From contig NZ_CP193934.1 of NCBI RefSeq assembly GCF_050859505.1, forward strand, positions 2,542,001 through 2,606,000: 64,000 bases of DNA, written 5' to 3'. The stretch comes from Marinirhabdus sp050859505. Lineage in GTDB: Bacteria > Bacteroidota > Bacteroidia > Flavobacteriales > Flavobacteriaceae. A program made the translations under genes and the position numbers. The notes beneath the pieces are model-generated. The model searched no databases. It was not told the origin of the DNA and saw only the letters and a program-made list of their open reading frames with translations. Positions 50,906 to 58,929 of the stretch are shown piece after piece (position 1 is the first letter of the stretch; each line of letters begins with the position of its first letter).

Positions 50906-53065
50906 CTAAACTTTTTCAAGTTCCTCCATACTTACGTTTGTAGTAAACATTCCATAATTTACAAAAGCCTTATTCTTTTCAATGGTGTCAATGGTACCAA
51001 TGGCCCGGCCATCTATCATGCGTACTCGGTCGCCAACTTTTAAGGTTACTTTTGGTTTTGGTGGGGGTGCTTTTTTGGCTTCCTCTTTTTCTTTCTTCTT
51101 CTCTTTTCTAATTACGGCAACTTTTTGCTCTACTTCTTGTTTTAGTTCGTGTTTTTTCTGCTTGACAGCTTTTTTCTGTTTGGGTTCTAGCTTTTTACGC
51201 TTGCTGTTTTCAGTCAATACCATTTTAAAAAGCTCTTCTAGCAATTGCTTTTTTTGCTTGTTGTTGAAATACTTTTCGGACAAACCATCAAACTTTCTTC
51301 CTAAACTAATTAGTTTTTGATTGGAGTCATACAATTCCTGATAGCTTTCCAGCTTTTCCTGAACTTTTGCATTTACTTCGGCCAATTGTTTACTTTCTAC
51401 ACGGGCTTTTTCTGCTGAAGTTTCTAAACTCTCGGATGTTTTCCGAAGTTTAGATCGCTCTTTTTGAAGATTTGCAATGGTTTTATCAAATCGAATCTTT
51501 CCTCGCTCAATCTTTTTCTTCGATTTGTTAATTAAGCTATACGGGATTCCATTTTTTTGAGCTACTTCAAACGTAAAAGAACTTCCTGCTTCTCCCATTT
51601 GTAATTTGTAAATAGGAGCCAGAGATTTACTGTCAAACTGCATATTGGCATTCACCGCATGGGGCAGCTCATTTGCCAGAAGTTTTAAATTGGCGTAATG
51701 CGTGGTAATAATTCCAAAAGCCTCACGTTCATAAAATACTTCTAAAAATGTTTCAGCCAGCGCGCCCCCCAACTCGGGGTCACTTCCGGTACCAAATTCA
51801 TCAATTAAAAATAGTGTTTTCTCATTACATTTTCTAAAAAAATGGTTCATCTTCTTCAGTCTGTAACTGTAAGTACTTAAATGATTTTCGATACTTTGAT
51901 TATCGCCAATATCTGTCAAAATTCTGTCAAAAAAACACACTTCACTTTGTGGCGCTACCGGGATTAAAAGTCCGCTTTGAAGCATAATTTGTAACAACCC
52001 TACCGTTTTAAGCGTGATGCTTTTTCCTCCGGCATTAGGCCCCGAAATAACTATAATCCTCTTGTCGTGAGATAATTCAATACTTTGCGGATGTGTTTTT
52101 CCCTTTCTTTTTTTGTTGGAAACCAGTAATAATGGATGATATGCATCTATTAAAGATAATTGCCTGTCTTTGGTAAGTAATGGCAGTACACCATTAATGG
52201 CCACCGCATACTTTGCTTTGGCAAAAATAGTATCGATGTGTGTGAGGTATTCTTGAAAGGAGGCTAAGTGATGATTGTAGGGACGTACAAATTCAGTTAA
52301 TGCCTTTAAAATACGTTTTACTTCTTCGGTTTCTTCATAAAAAAGATTGCTTAGTTCGTTGGCGTATTCCAGCGTTTCCTGTGGCTCAATATACACCAGA
52401 CTTCCAGTTTTTGATTGTCCCAGAACAGCGCCATTTATTTTTTTACGATACATCGCTTTTACAGCCAAAACACGGCGATTGTCCACAACGGTTTCACGAA
52501 TTTCATCCAGATAGTCTGACCCCGAATACTTACTCAACGCTTTTGTAAATGAAGAGTTAATTTGTCCTTTCACTATAGTTAATCTGCGGCGAATGGTCCC
52601 TAATTCTGAAGAAGCTTCATCTTTTACTTCCCCATACTTATTAAATATTTTCTTAATTTCTTCAGCAATAGCAGGCGTGAACTCTATTTCTTCTGAAAAA
52701 TCCTGCAAGGCTATATAAAACTCTTCAAACTTCTTAAAGAATTTCAGCAAGGTTTGTGTGGCTTCTGAAAGTCCCAGGATTTTTCTAAAACTGAAACTTT
52801 CCAGCGTACTGTTTTCAATCTCCAATAACTGAAGTTCCTTGAAAATAGGTTCAAAGCCGTGATTGGGAATAGGGGAGTCACTACCAAAAGAAGCGGTAAA
52901 TTCTTTTACGCGTTGTAAGGAGGGTAAAACCTCTTCGGTATTCTTAAAAGGTGTAATAGCACGTACCTTTTCATTTCCAGGATGGGTAATGCAAAATTCT
53001 GAAACCTGCTCCAATACCGTATGAAACTCGACGTCCTCTAATGTTTTTTTATCAATTTTTATCAT
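50906..53065 (-). CDS. mutS2: MutS2-family ATPase lacking the Smr domain
   Basis: A 719-residue MutS2-like protein with a clamp/lever region to about 300 and a MutS ATPase core: SGPNAGGKSITLKTVGLLQIM (Walker A), LIDEFGTGSDPELGGALAE (Walker B), ITTHYANLK. A long coiled coil and a Lys/Glu-rich stretch (about 530-660) follow, then a small KOW-like module (LKVGDRVRMIDGRAIGTIDTIEKN). MutS2 proteins such as the B. subtilis one end in an Smr nuclease domain; none is present. ATG 53065 (MIKIDKKTLEDVEF) is preferred to 53080. The role could be anti-recombination or rescue of collided ribosomes, as proposed for MutS2. Confidence 0.9.
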   Translation of the reverse strand: MIKIDKKTLEDVEFHTVLEQVSEFCITHPGNEKVRAITPFKNTEEVLPSLQRVKEFTASFGSDSPIPNHGFEPIFKELQLLEIENSTLESFSFRKILGLSEATQTLLKFFKKFEEFYIALQDFSEEIEFTPAIAEEIKKIFNKYGEVKDEASSELGTIRRRLTIVKGQINSSFTKALSKYSGSDYLDEIRETVVDNRRVLAVKAMYRKKINGAVLGQSKTGSLVYIEPQETLEYANELSNLFYEETEEVKRILKALTEFVRPYNHHLASFQEYLTHIDTIFAKAKYAVAINGVLPLLTKDRQLSLIDAYHPLLLVSNKKRKGKTHPQSIELSHDKRIIVISGPNAGGKSITLKTVGLLQIMLQSGLLIPVAPQSEVCFFDRILTDIGDNQSIENHLSTYSYRLKKMNHFFRKCNEKTLFLIDEFGTGSDPELGGALAETFLEVFYEREAFGIITTHYANLKLLANELPHAVNANMQFDSKSLAPIYKLQMGEAGSSFTFEVAQKNGIPYSLINKSKKKIERGKIRFDKTIANLQKERSKLRKTSESLETSAEKARVESKQLAEVNAKVQEKLESYQELYDSNQKLISLGRKFDGLSEKYFNNKQKKQLLEELFKMVLTENSKRKKLEPKQKKAVKQKKHELKQEVEQKVAVIRKEKKKEKEEAKKAPPPKPKVTLKVGDRVRMIDGRAIGTIDTIEKNKAFVNYGMFTTNVSMEELEKV

Positions 53066-53162
53066 AGGTTTCCCTTGCAATGGGAATAGTTGTAAGAAAC
53101 TTTTTTATGTAACACTTCAAAAAAAGCGTTGGGGTATGTAATTTTACACAAAAGTACACATA

Positions 53163-53828
53163 ATGAATATAAAAATTGAAGAGAGTTGGAAGTCTGTTTT
53201 GGCTTCAGAATTCGAAAAACCTTATTTTTCAGACCTTATTCAATATGTAAAATCTGAATATGAAGCGCATACGTGTTATCCTCCGGGAAACCAACTATTT
53301 TCAGCTTTTGATTATACGCCATTTAACGACGTAAAAGTTGTAATTTTAGGGCAGGATCCGTATCACGGACCAAAACAAGCAAATGGATTGTGTTTTTCGG
53401 TGGCTGATGGGATTGCTATTCCGCCTTCGTTGCAAAATATGTTTAAGGAAGTCAAATCGGATTTAGGAATTTCACCCCCTAATTCTGGAAATCTGGAACG
53501 CTGGGCACATGAGGGAGTGCTGTTATTAAATGCGACATTAACTGTGCGAGCACATCAGGCCGGGAGCCATCAAAAGAAAGGCTGGGAACAATTTACAGAT
53601 GCGGTGATTTCAAAACTATCAGAAGAACGAAAAGGAATCGTATTTTTGCTTTGGGGTGGTTATGCTAAGAAAAAGGGAGCTAAAATTGACACATCCAAAC
53701 ATTTGGTATTAACAAGTGGTCATCCATCACCCTTAAGCGCTAATAGAGGCTATTGGTTTGGAAATAAACATTTCAGTAAAGCCAATGAATACCTTAAAAA
53801 AAACCATAAACAAGTCATTAACTGGTAA
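53163..53828 (+). CDS. ung: Uracil-DNA glycosylase, family 1
   Basis: Removes uracil from DNA. It has the water-activating motif LGQDPYHGPKQANGLCFSV (about 62-80) and the DNA-intercalation motif GHPSPLSANRG (about 187). Length is 221 residues, normal for family 1. It is divergent from mutS2 and followed five bases later by the CotH gene. Confidence 0.96.
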   Translation: MNIKIEESWKSVLASEFEKPYFSDLIQYVKSEYEAHTCYPPGNQLFSAFDYTPFNDVKVVILGQDPYHGPKQANGLCFSVADGIAIPPSLQNMFKEVKSDLGISPPNSGNLERWAHEGVLLLNATLTVRAHQAGSHQKKGWEQFTDAVISKLSEERKGIVFLLWGGYAKKKGAKIDTSKHLVLTSGHPSPLSANRGYWFGNKHFSKANEYLKKNHKQVINW

Positions 53829-53833
53829 ACGGA

Positions 53834-55288
53834 ATGAAAATTGATTTTAAAAAAGCCATGAAAGCTACAAAACAACTTACACTATTAGCAACCTTGTGTG
53901 TCACACTTATTGCTTGCGGACAAAATTCACCCATTTTTATACCAACTGCGCACAGTTATCAAATAGATCACAGTAAGAAAATTATTGTGCTAAATATTGA
54001 TGTTGAAGATGTGGTAACCCAAGAGATAACAGATCTTCAGCTAGAAGATACCTATACATTTTCAACACCCGCCAGGGGGTTAAAAGATACTGAAAGGTAT
54101 ACCGTAGAAAAGAATGGGGAAGCGTATAGTTTGTTTATTACAAAATCGCCAATCCTTGCTATACAGGTTCATGACAGCTTGACGAAACAACCAAAAGTAT
54201 TGGGGCATTTCCGCTATTTTGATGCAGACACCACCTTTACGAGCGTCGTAGGGATGGATTTGAGAGGGAATTTGTCGCTTACGTATCCAAAGAAATCTTT
54301 TAATGTGGAGTTTTATACCGATTCAGTTTCAAAGGGTCAAAAAGACATAAAACTTAAAAATCTCCGGAAGGATGATGATCTAATTTTGGACGGTTTATAT
54401 AATGAACCCTTGCTATTAAGAGCATACACATCTCAAAAATTGTGGAAAGAAATCCACACACCGCACTATATTTCCGAAGAGAAAAGTGCACGCGCTACGG
54501 TAGATGGATTTTATGTAGATCTTTTTATGAATAACGAGTACAGAGGTGTTTATTTGGTTTCAGAAAAAATAAATCGAGGCTTGTTAAAACTGAAAAAAAT
54601 AAAAGGTGATACAGTGCGAGGAGAATTATTTAAAGCGGGGTATTACGATCCCGGCACATCATTTAAAGGCGCTCCGGATTTTAAAAACTCATTACCTACC
54701 TGGGCAGGATGGGAGATGGAATATCCGTATGAAGATTATACTGCACATTACGACAATTTACATAAAGCCATCACATTTGTAACCACAAGTAGCGATGTAG
54801 AATTTGTACAACAACTACCAGAATATTTTAAGGTTGATAATCTGGTAGATTACTTTCTATTTATCAATTTAATAAGAGCTACAGACAACCTGGGAAAAAA
54901 TTTATATTTGGCTAAGTATGATGCTGAAACACCTTATTTTATTGTGCCTTGGGATATGGATGGAGTGATGGGAACCATACAGGCCGGAAAGAGAATCCCA
55001 ACAACAGATGATATTTTAAGTAACCATCTATTTGATAGAATGCTGGATAATGCAAGCTTAAAAATTAAAATGAATACACGTTGGGCCGCTTTAAGAAATA
55101 GCGCATTTGCCGAAGAAGTTTTAGTAGCGAGTATTAAGGACACCTATATTGAAATGTTGCACGAAAAAAAATACGAAAGAGATCAACTAGCGTGGGATAA
55201 AAGCCACGAAGAAGAACATCTAACGTATATGCTAGAATGGTTAAAAAATAGAATTGCGTATCTGGATACGTTTTTTAAAGATGAATAG
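53834..55288 (+). CDS. CotH-family protein kinase-like lipoprotein
   Basis: A 484-residue lipoprotein with lipobox LIACGQ (Cys about residue 29). The CotH kinase-like domain (about 150-440) has the Mg-binding Asp motif VPWDMDGVMG, RATDNLGKNLYLAKYD, and FKNLRKDDDLILDGLYNEPLLLR-like N-terminal motifs. Spore-coat CotH phosphorylates proteins; the bacterial extracytoplasmic members are largely uncharacterised. The start at 53834 could instead be ATG 53861 (MKATKQLT). It follows ung by five bases. Confidence 0.86.
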   Translation: MKIDFKKAMKATKQLTLLATLCVTLIACGQNSPIFIPTAHSYQIDHSKKIIVLNIDVEDVVTQEITDLQLEDTYTFSTPARGLKDTERYTVEKNGEAYSLFITKSPILAIQVHDSLTKQPKVLGHFRYFDADTTFTSVVGMDLRGNLSLTYPKKSFNVEFYTDSVSKGQKDIKLKNLRKDDDLILDGLYNEPLLLRAYTSQKLWKEIHTPHYISEEKSARATVDGFYVDLFMNNEYRGVYLVSEKINRGLLKLKKIKGDTVRGELFKAGYYDPGTSFKGAPDFKNSLPTWAGWEMEYPYEDYTAHYDNLHKAITFVTTSSDVEFVQQLPEYFKVDNLVDYFLFINLIRATDNLGKNLYLAKYDAETPYFIVPWDMDGVMGTIQAGKRIPTTDDILSNHLFDRMLDNASLKIKMNTRWAALRNSAFAEEVLVASIKDTYIEMLHEKKYERDQLAWDKSHEEEHLTYMLEWLKNRIAYLDTFFKDE

Positions 55289-55299
55289 GTGAGGTGTTC

Positions 55300-55398
55300 C
55301 TACTCTTCTGTTTCCTGTTCGGTAGCGTTGCAACTAAATTGTAACAAAAGAAAATTAGTTACTAGCAAAGCCCCCAAAATGATGAAAAATATACTCAT
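55300..55398 (-). CDS. Small lipoprotein-like protein, 32 residues
   Basis: A minus-strand frame, MSIFFIILGALLVTNFLLLQFSC then NATEQETEE. The LLQFSC motif is a plausible lipobox, and the remaining nine residues are acidic. It lies tail to tail with the CotH gene. Family and function are unknown. It could instead be a single-helix membrane peptide. Confidence 0.45.
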   Translation of the reverse strand: MSIFFIILGALLVTNFLLLQFSCNATEQETEE

Positions 55399-55453
55399 AG
55401 TCTTGCTTTTATAGTAGTAAGATGTACGAGTTGTAAAAAGGTTGCGTAGTAAG

Positions 55454-55503
55454 AAAAAAAAATAGCTCAAATTCTTTTAAAGAGAATTTGAGCTATTTTT
55501 TTT
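55454..55503 (-). terminator. Strong terminator of the gene at 55522
   Basis: AATAGCTCAAATTCT pairs with AGAATTTGAGCTATT around an eight-base loop, with A and T tracts on both sides. It can work in both directions but is positioned for the minus-strand operon. Confidence 0.9.
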
Positions 55504-55521
55504 AAGAGCGTACTCGGTACC

Positions 55522-56370
55522 TTACCGAAGAATCCTCGCCACGGGAACTTCTTTTTCAATCAATTCTAATTGAACCAACTTTTGCTGAACTCTTGTTATT
55601 TCTGAAGAAGTTAATTGTTGCTGGCTCCATTCAGTTAAAGAAAGCCATTCTTGTACGTCTTCTAATTGTTGATGGTAGCGGTTGCTAATCATTCGGTCTA
55701 TACTAGGGATGTCTTTAAATTCTGAAGTTGTTCTGTTTATAATTTCCAGTATAGCATTTACACTAAACGCATCGTCTTGCAGCACCTCATCTCGCACTGC
55801 AATCACAAAACACGGCCAGGGTGTAGGACATTCTCCCACCCGTCTAAAGGGACCATTATCCACATAGGGTTTGGTGGTGAATTTTTCCCACATAAAATAG
55901 TCGCCGTTACCTTTTGGGAGTTCTTCCAGCGCCCCGTCGAGACTTTTAACTACTTCAAAATTTATATCTTTTTCTATGTTCCAACCTTCGTTTTCGGCAT
56001 TTACATACGCCATTAAATGAGAACCCGAACCAAATCTGCTAATAGCACAATCTGTTCCTTTTAAGTCTGAAACGGTTTGATACCCCGAATTTTCAGCCAC
56101 ATGAATTCCCCATATTAGAGGCGATTGTATAAAACCCTGTACAATTTTTGACGGATTACCTTTAACGATATCGCGAATTATTCCTTCGGTAAGGATTACT
56201 GCCATGTCAATTTCGCCATCTCGTAAGGCTTTGCACATCTGGCCCGTACCTCCGTGGTAGTCTATCCAGCGTAAGTTGATATTTTCTTCTTGGTATTCCT
56301 TGTTTTTTAGCGTGATATACCACGGCAAATTAAAATGCTCTGGCACGCCGCCTATTTTAAAATTCTTCAT
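55522..56370 (-). CDS. Cytosolic periplasmic-binding-protein-fold protein
   Basis: A 282-residue protein with the type 2 binding-protein/THI5-like fold (MKNFKIGGVPEHFNLPWYITLKNKEYQEE; GGTGQMCKALRDGEIDMAVILTEG; VSDLKGTDCAISRFGSGSHLMAY). It has no signal peptide or lipobox and no ABC permease or ATPase nearby, so it probably acts in the cytosol as an enzyme or ligand-binding regulator, perhaps like the fungal Ca3427 protein. It overlaps the start region of the nucleoside phosphorylase gene by 14 bases. ATG 56370 is preferred over 56376. Confidence 0.82.
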   Translation of the reverse strand: MKNFKIGGVPEHFNLPWYITLKNKEYQEENINLRWIDYHGGTGQMCKALRDGEIDMAVILTEGIIRDIVKGNPSKIVQGFIQSPLIWGIHVAENSGYQTVSDLKGTDCAISRFGSGSHLMAYVNAENEGWNIEKDINFEVVKSLDGALEELPKGNGDYFMWEKFTTKPYVDNGPFRRVGECPTPWPCFVIAVRDEVLQDDAFSVNAILEIINRTTSEFKDIPSIDRMISNRYHQQLEDVQEWLSLTEWSQQQLTSSEITRVQQKLVQLELIEKEVPVARILR

Positions 56371-57244
56371 GAACAAGTAAATCTAATGTTGTTAAAATCA
56401 ATTGATGTATGCTTTCCTTTGGTTTTTTACTGAACTCTCCAGTGGTTCGATTGGCTAAAATTGCATTTAATGAAACCGCACGATGGCCTAATAGCTTAGC
56501 CATTCCATACATACCAGACGTTTCCATTTCTAAATTAGTAATCATTTCATTCTTATACCGAAAGCTTTCGAGCTTTTCATTTAAACCTTCATCCTGTAGA
56601 GCCAACCGAAGTTTTCGCCCTTGTGGTCCATAAAATCCGACGTTAGTTGCTGTAATTCCTTTCAGAAATTCTTCAGATTTAAATATATTTAGTAACAGGG
56701 CATCTCCCGAAACCACATAAGGAACTGATTTTTGTGGGCTCCAATGGGTATGTTTCACAAGTTCTTCAGAAAAATTTGTGTCCAAAAAAGCTGTATTCGC
56801 GTAGAAATGAAGTAAACTATCAAATCCTATTGCTTTTTCAGAAACCAAATAACTGTCTATTGGGATGTCAGGTTGTATAGCCCCTGAGGTACCAATACGT
56901 ATAAAATTGAGTTGCGTAAATTTCTCTTTAATCGTTTGCGTCTTCAAATCTATATTTACTAAAGCATCCAACTCATTAAAGACAATGTCAATATTATCGG
57001 TGCCAATTCCTGTTGAAACAACCGTGAAACGTTTTCCCTTGTAACTTCCCGTTTGTGTTTTAAATTCGCGTTTGTGTACTGTAAACTCAATGGAGTCAAA
57101 ATGTTTGGTCACATCGGTCACCCGGTCTGGGTCACCTACCGTGATGATGGTGGTAGCTATATTTTCAGGTTTTAATTGTAGATGATAGATGCTGCCATCT
57201 TCGTTTAAGATAAGTTCGCTAGGCGGAAGAGGTTTTTGCTTCAA
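56357..57244 (-). CDS. Nucleoside phosphorylase (PNP/UDP family)
   Basis: A 295-residue phosphorylase of the uridine/purine nucleoside phosphorylase family. It has ITVGDPDRVTDV (phosphate site), FIRIGTSGAIQPDIPIDS and TNLEMETSGMYGMAKLLGH (ribose site). Spacing resembles uridine phosphorylases, but base preference is uncertain. It is translated just ahead of, and overlapping, the binding-protein-fold gene, suggesting a joint role in nucleoside handling. Confidence 0.9.
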   Translation of the reverse strand: MKQKPLPPSELILNEDGSIYHLQLKPENIATTIITVGDPDRVTDVTKHFDSIEFTVHKREFKTQTGSYKGKRFTVVSTGIGTDNIDIVFNELDALVNIDLKTQTIKEKFTQLNFIRIGTSGAIQPDIPIDSYLVSEKAIGFDSLLHFYANTAFLDTNFSEELVKHTHWSPQKSVPYVVSGDALLLNIFKSEEFLKGITATNVGFYGPQGRKLRLALQDEGLNEKLESFRYKNEMITNLEMETSGMYGMAKLLGHRAVSLNAILANRTTGEFSKKPKESIHQLILTTLDLLVHEEF

Positions 57245-57361
57245 TGTTTCAATTATTTATAAATCGGGTATCAGTTCCATAAAGTCCCACGTTCTGAAAC
57301 AGGCCAGGCGCTCAAAGGGACACTCAAAATTATCAATCTAAAATGATAATTCTATATTTTT

Positions 57362-57688
57362 TTATCCTCCAACACGTTTGGTTTTAAAGCCTTTGTCCTG
57401 TAAGAATTCCATAATCTGCTTTCGGTAATCTCCTTGTATAATAATTTGCTCATTTTTAAAACTTCCACCCACGCCTAGCATTGTTTTTAGTTCTTTGGCG
57501 AGTTGTTTAAAGTCGCTTTGAGCTCCGGTATAGCCTTCAATTATGGTGATAGGCTTGCCTTTTCGTTTTTCATATTTGCAAATCAGAGGATCTTCCTGTA
57601 ACCATATAGTAGATTCTTCCTCGGTTTTTGGTGTTTCCTGAGGTTCGTGATCTGGGAATAAGTTTTTAAGTTGATCTTGTAAGTCCAA
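57362..57688 (-). CDS. SUI1/eIF1-like translation factor (YciH type)
   Basis: A 108-residue protein with a C-terminal SUI1 domain (about 40-106): KPITIIEGYTGAQSDFKQLAKELKTMLGVGGSFKNEQIIIQGDYRKQI-like order of strands. The N-terminal 35 residues are acidic and flexible. Bacterial YciH-type proteins are proposed to affect start-codon fidelity. Confidence 0.92.
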   Translation of the reverse strand: MDLQDQLKNLFPDHEPQETPKTEEESTIWLQEDPLICKYEKRKGKPITIIEGYTGAQSDFKQLAKELKTMLGVGGSFKNEQIIIQGDYRKQIMEFLQDKGFKTKRVGG

Positions 57689-57763
57689 AGATTAATTGTT
57701 TATGGTTTGTGGTTCTTTTCCTAAAAGTTAATAGGTAATTCAGTATTCTAGGTTTCTAAGTCT

Positions 57764-57788
57764 GCCTATCGTTCCTTGGCAGGCAGGT
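57764..57788. repeat. CTGCC...GGCAG inverted repeat
   Basis: CTGCC, a 12-base spacer and GGCAGGCAGG lie between the SUI1 and oxygenase genes. It recalls the GGCAGGCTCAGG variant at 27181. Confidence 0.4.
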
Positions 57789-57857
57789 GGTTTTGCTCAA
57801 ATTCATCTAGCAAATTGCAATGATTACATTCGCAAAATTGTATCGAAGAACTAAAAT

Positions 57858-58808
57858 CTATTTTTTAATCAGTCCAATTTCTACCAGACGTTGGTGTAAA
57901 AAGTCGCCTGCAGTAATGTCTTCAAAAGCTTTTGGATGTTCCTGGTCTACACATTCTGGCATACAATTTAATTTCATCTCACTTCTTGGGTGCATAAAGA
58001 AGGGTATAGAATAGCGTGGATTTCCCCATTCCTCTTTTGGCGGATTCACAACGCGGTGAATGGTAGAGCGTAGTTTATTGTTGGTGTGACGTTCCAGCAT
58101 ATCGCCTACGTTTATCACCAATTCGTCTTCCTTTGGGATGGCATCCATCCATTCGCCGTCTTTACGTAATACTTGTAAACCTCCTGTAGAGGCTCCCATT
58201 AACAGCGTAATCAAATTAATATCTCCGTGTGCTCCAGCGCGTACAGCTCCTTTGGGTTCTTCGGTAATAGGAGGGTAGTGGATAGGACGTAGAATGCTGT
58301 TTCCATTGGATGCCCAATGATCAAAATAATGTTCGTCTACGCCAATATATAAAGCAAGCGCTCTCAATACAAAGATTCCTGTTTTTTCCAACATTCGGTA
58401 GGCTTCCATTCCAGTTTTGTTAAAATCTGGAAGTTCGGTTACTTCAACGTTCGCTGGATATTCATCCGTTAATTTTGCGTCGGCATCTGCTTCTTGCCCA
58501 AAATGCCAGAATTCTTTTAAATCGCCTTCTTTTTTTCCTTTAGCATGTTCTTTTCCGAAGGAAACATACCCACGTTGTCCGCCCAATCCTTCAATTTCAT
58601 ACGAGGCTTTAGTTTCTAAAGGAAGCGCAAAAAATGCTTTAATCTCTTTATATAATTCAGCAACCAAATCATCACTCAAAAAATGATTCTTAAGGGACAC
58701 AAAGCCAATTTCTTCATAGGCACTACCAATTTCATTTACAAATTTTTGCTTTCGTTTAGGATCGTCACTTAGGAAATCGGCTAAATCTACACTCGGTATA
58801 TTATTCAT
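57858..58808 (-). CDS. Fe(II)/2-oxoglutarate-type oxygenase (isopenicillin N synthase family)
   Basis: A 316-residue enzyme with an N-terminal DIOX_N-like region (IPSVDLADFLSDDPKRK; FFALPLETKASYE) and a double-stranded beta-helix core. The iron triad is H-x-D in GAHGDINLITLL and the distal His in LRSTIHRVVNPP. RYSIPFF carries the Arg-x-Ser that binds the oxo acid. ATG 58808 is used rather than TTG 58817. The substrate is unknown. It is divergent from the E1 gene. Confidence 0.88.
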   Translation of the reverse strand: MNNIPSVDLADFLSDDPKRKQKFVNEIGSAYEEIGFVSLKNHFLSDDLVAELYKEIKAFFALPLETKASYEIEGLGGQRGYVSFGKEHAKGKKEGDLKEFWHFGQEADADAKLTDEYPANVEVTELPDFNKTGMEAYRMLEKTGIFVLRALALYIGVDEHYFDHWASNGNSILRPIHYPPITEEPKGAVRAGAHGDINLITLLMGASTGGLQVLRKDGEWMDAIPKEDELVINVGDMLERHTNNKLRSTIHRVVNPPKEEWGNPRYSIPFFMHPRSEMKLNCMPECVDQEHPKAFEDITAGDFLHQRLVEIGLIKK

Positions 58809-58903
58809 AATTGTCAATTTATACTACAAAGATACCAAAATAGCGGCTTATTTTTAGTTCAAAATAAATACAGCTTACAATAGCTCTACCGCTTAATTTT
58901 TTT

Positions 58904-58911
58904 ACTTTTGA
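58904..58911 (+). promoter_or_regulatory. -7 element before the E1 dehydrogenase gene
   Basis: TACTTTTG matches TAnnTTTG and lies 19 bases before the ATG at 58930. No convincing -33 element is seen. Confidence 0.55.
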
Positions 58912-58929
58912 CTTTATAAATAGTACCCC

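Noticed and set aside
57328..57351. AATTATCA/TGATAATT hairpin as terminator of the SUI1 gene
   Set aside because: The stem is entirely A/T, and on the minus strand no T run follows it.
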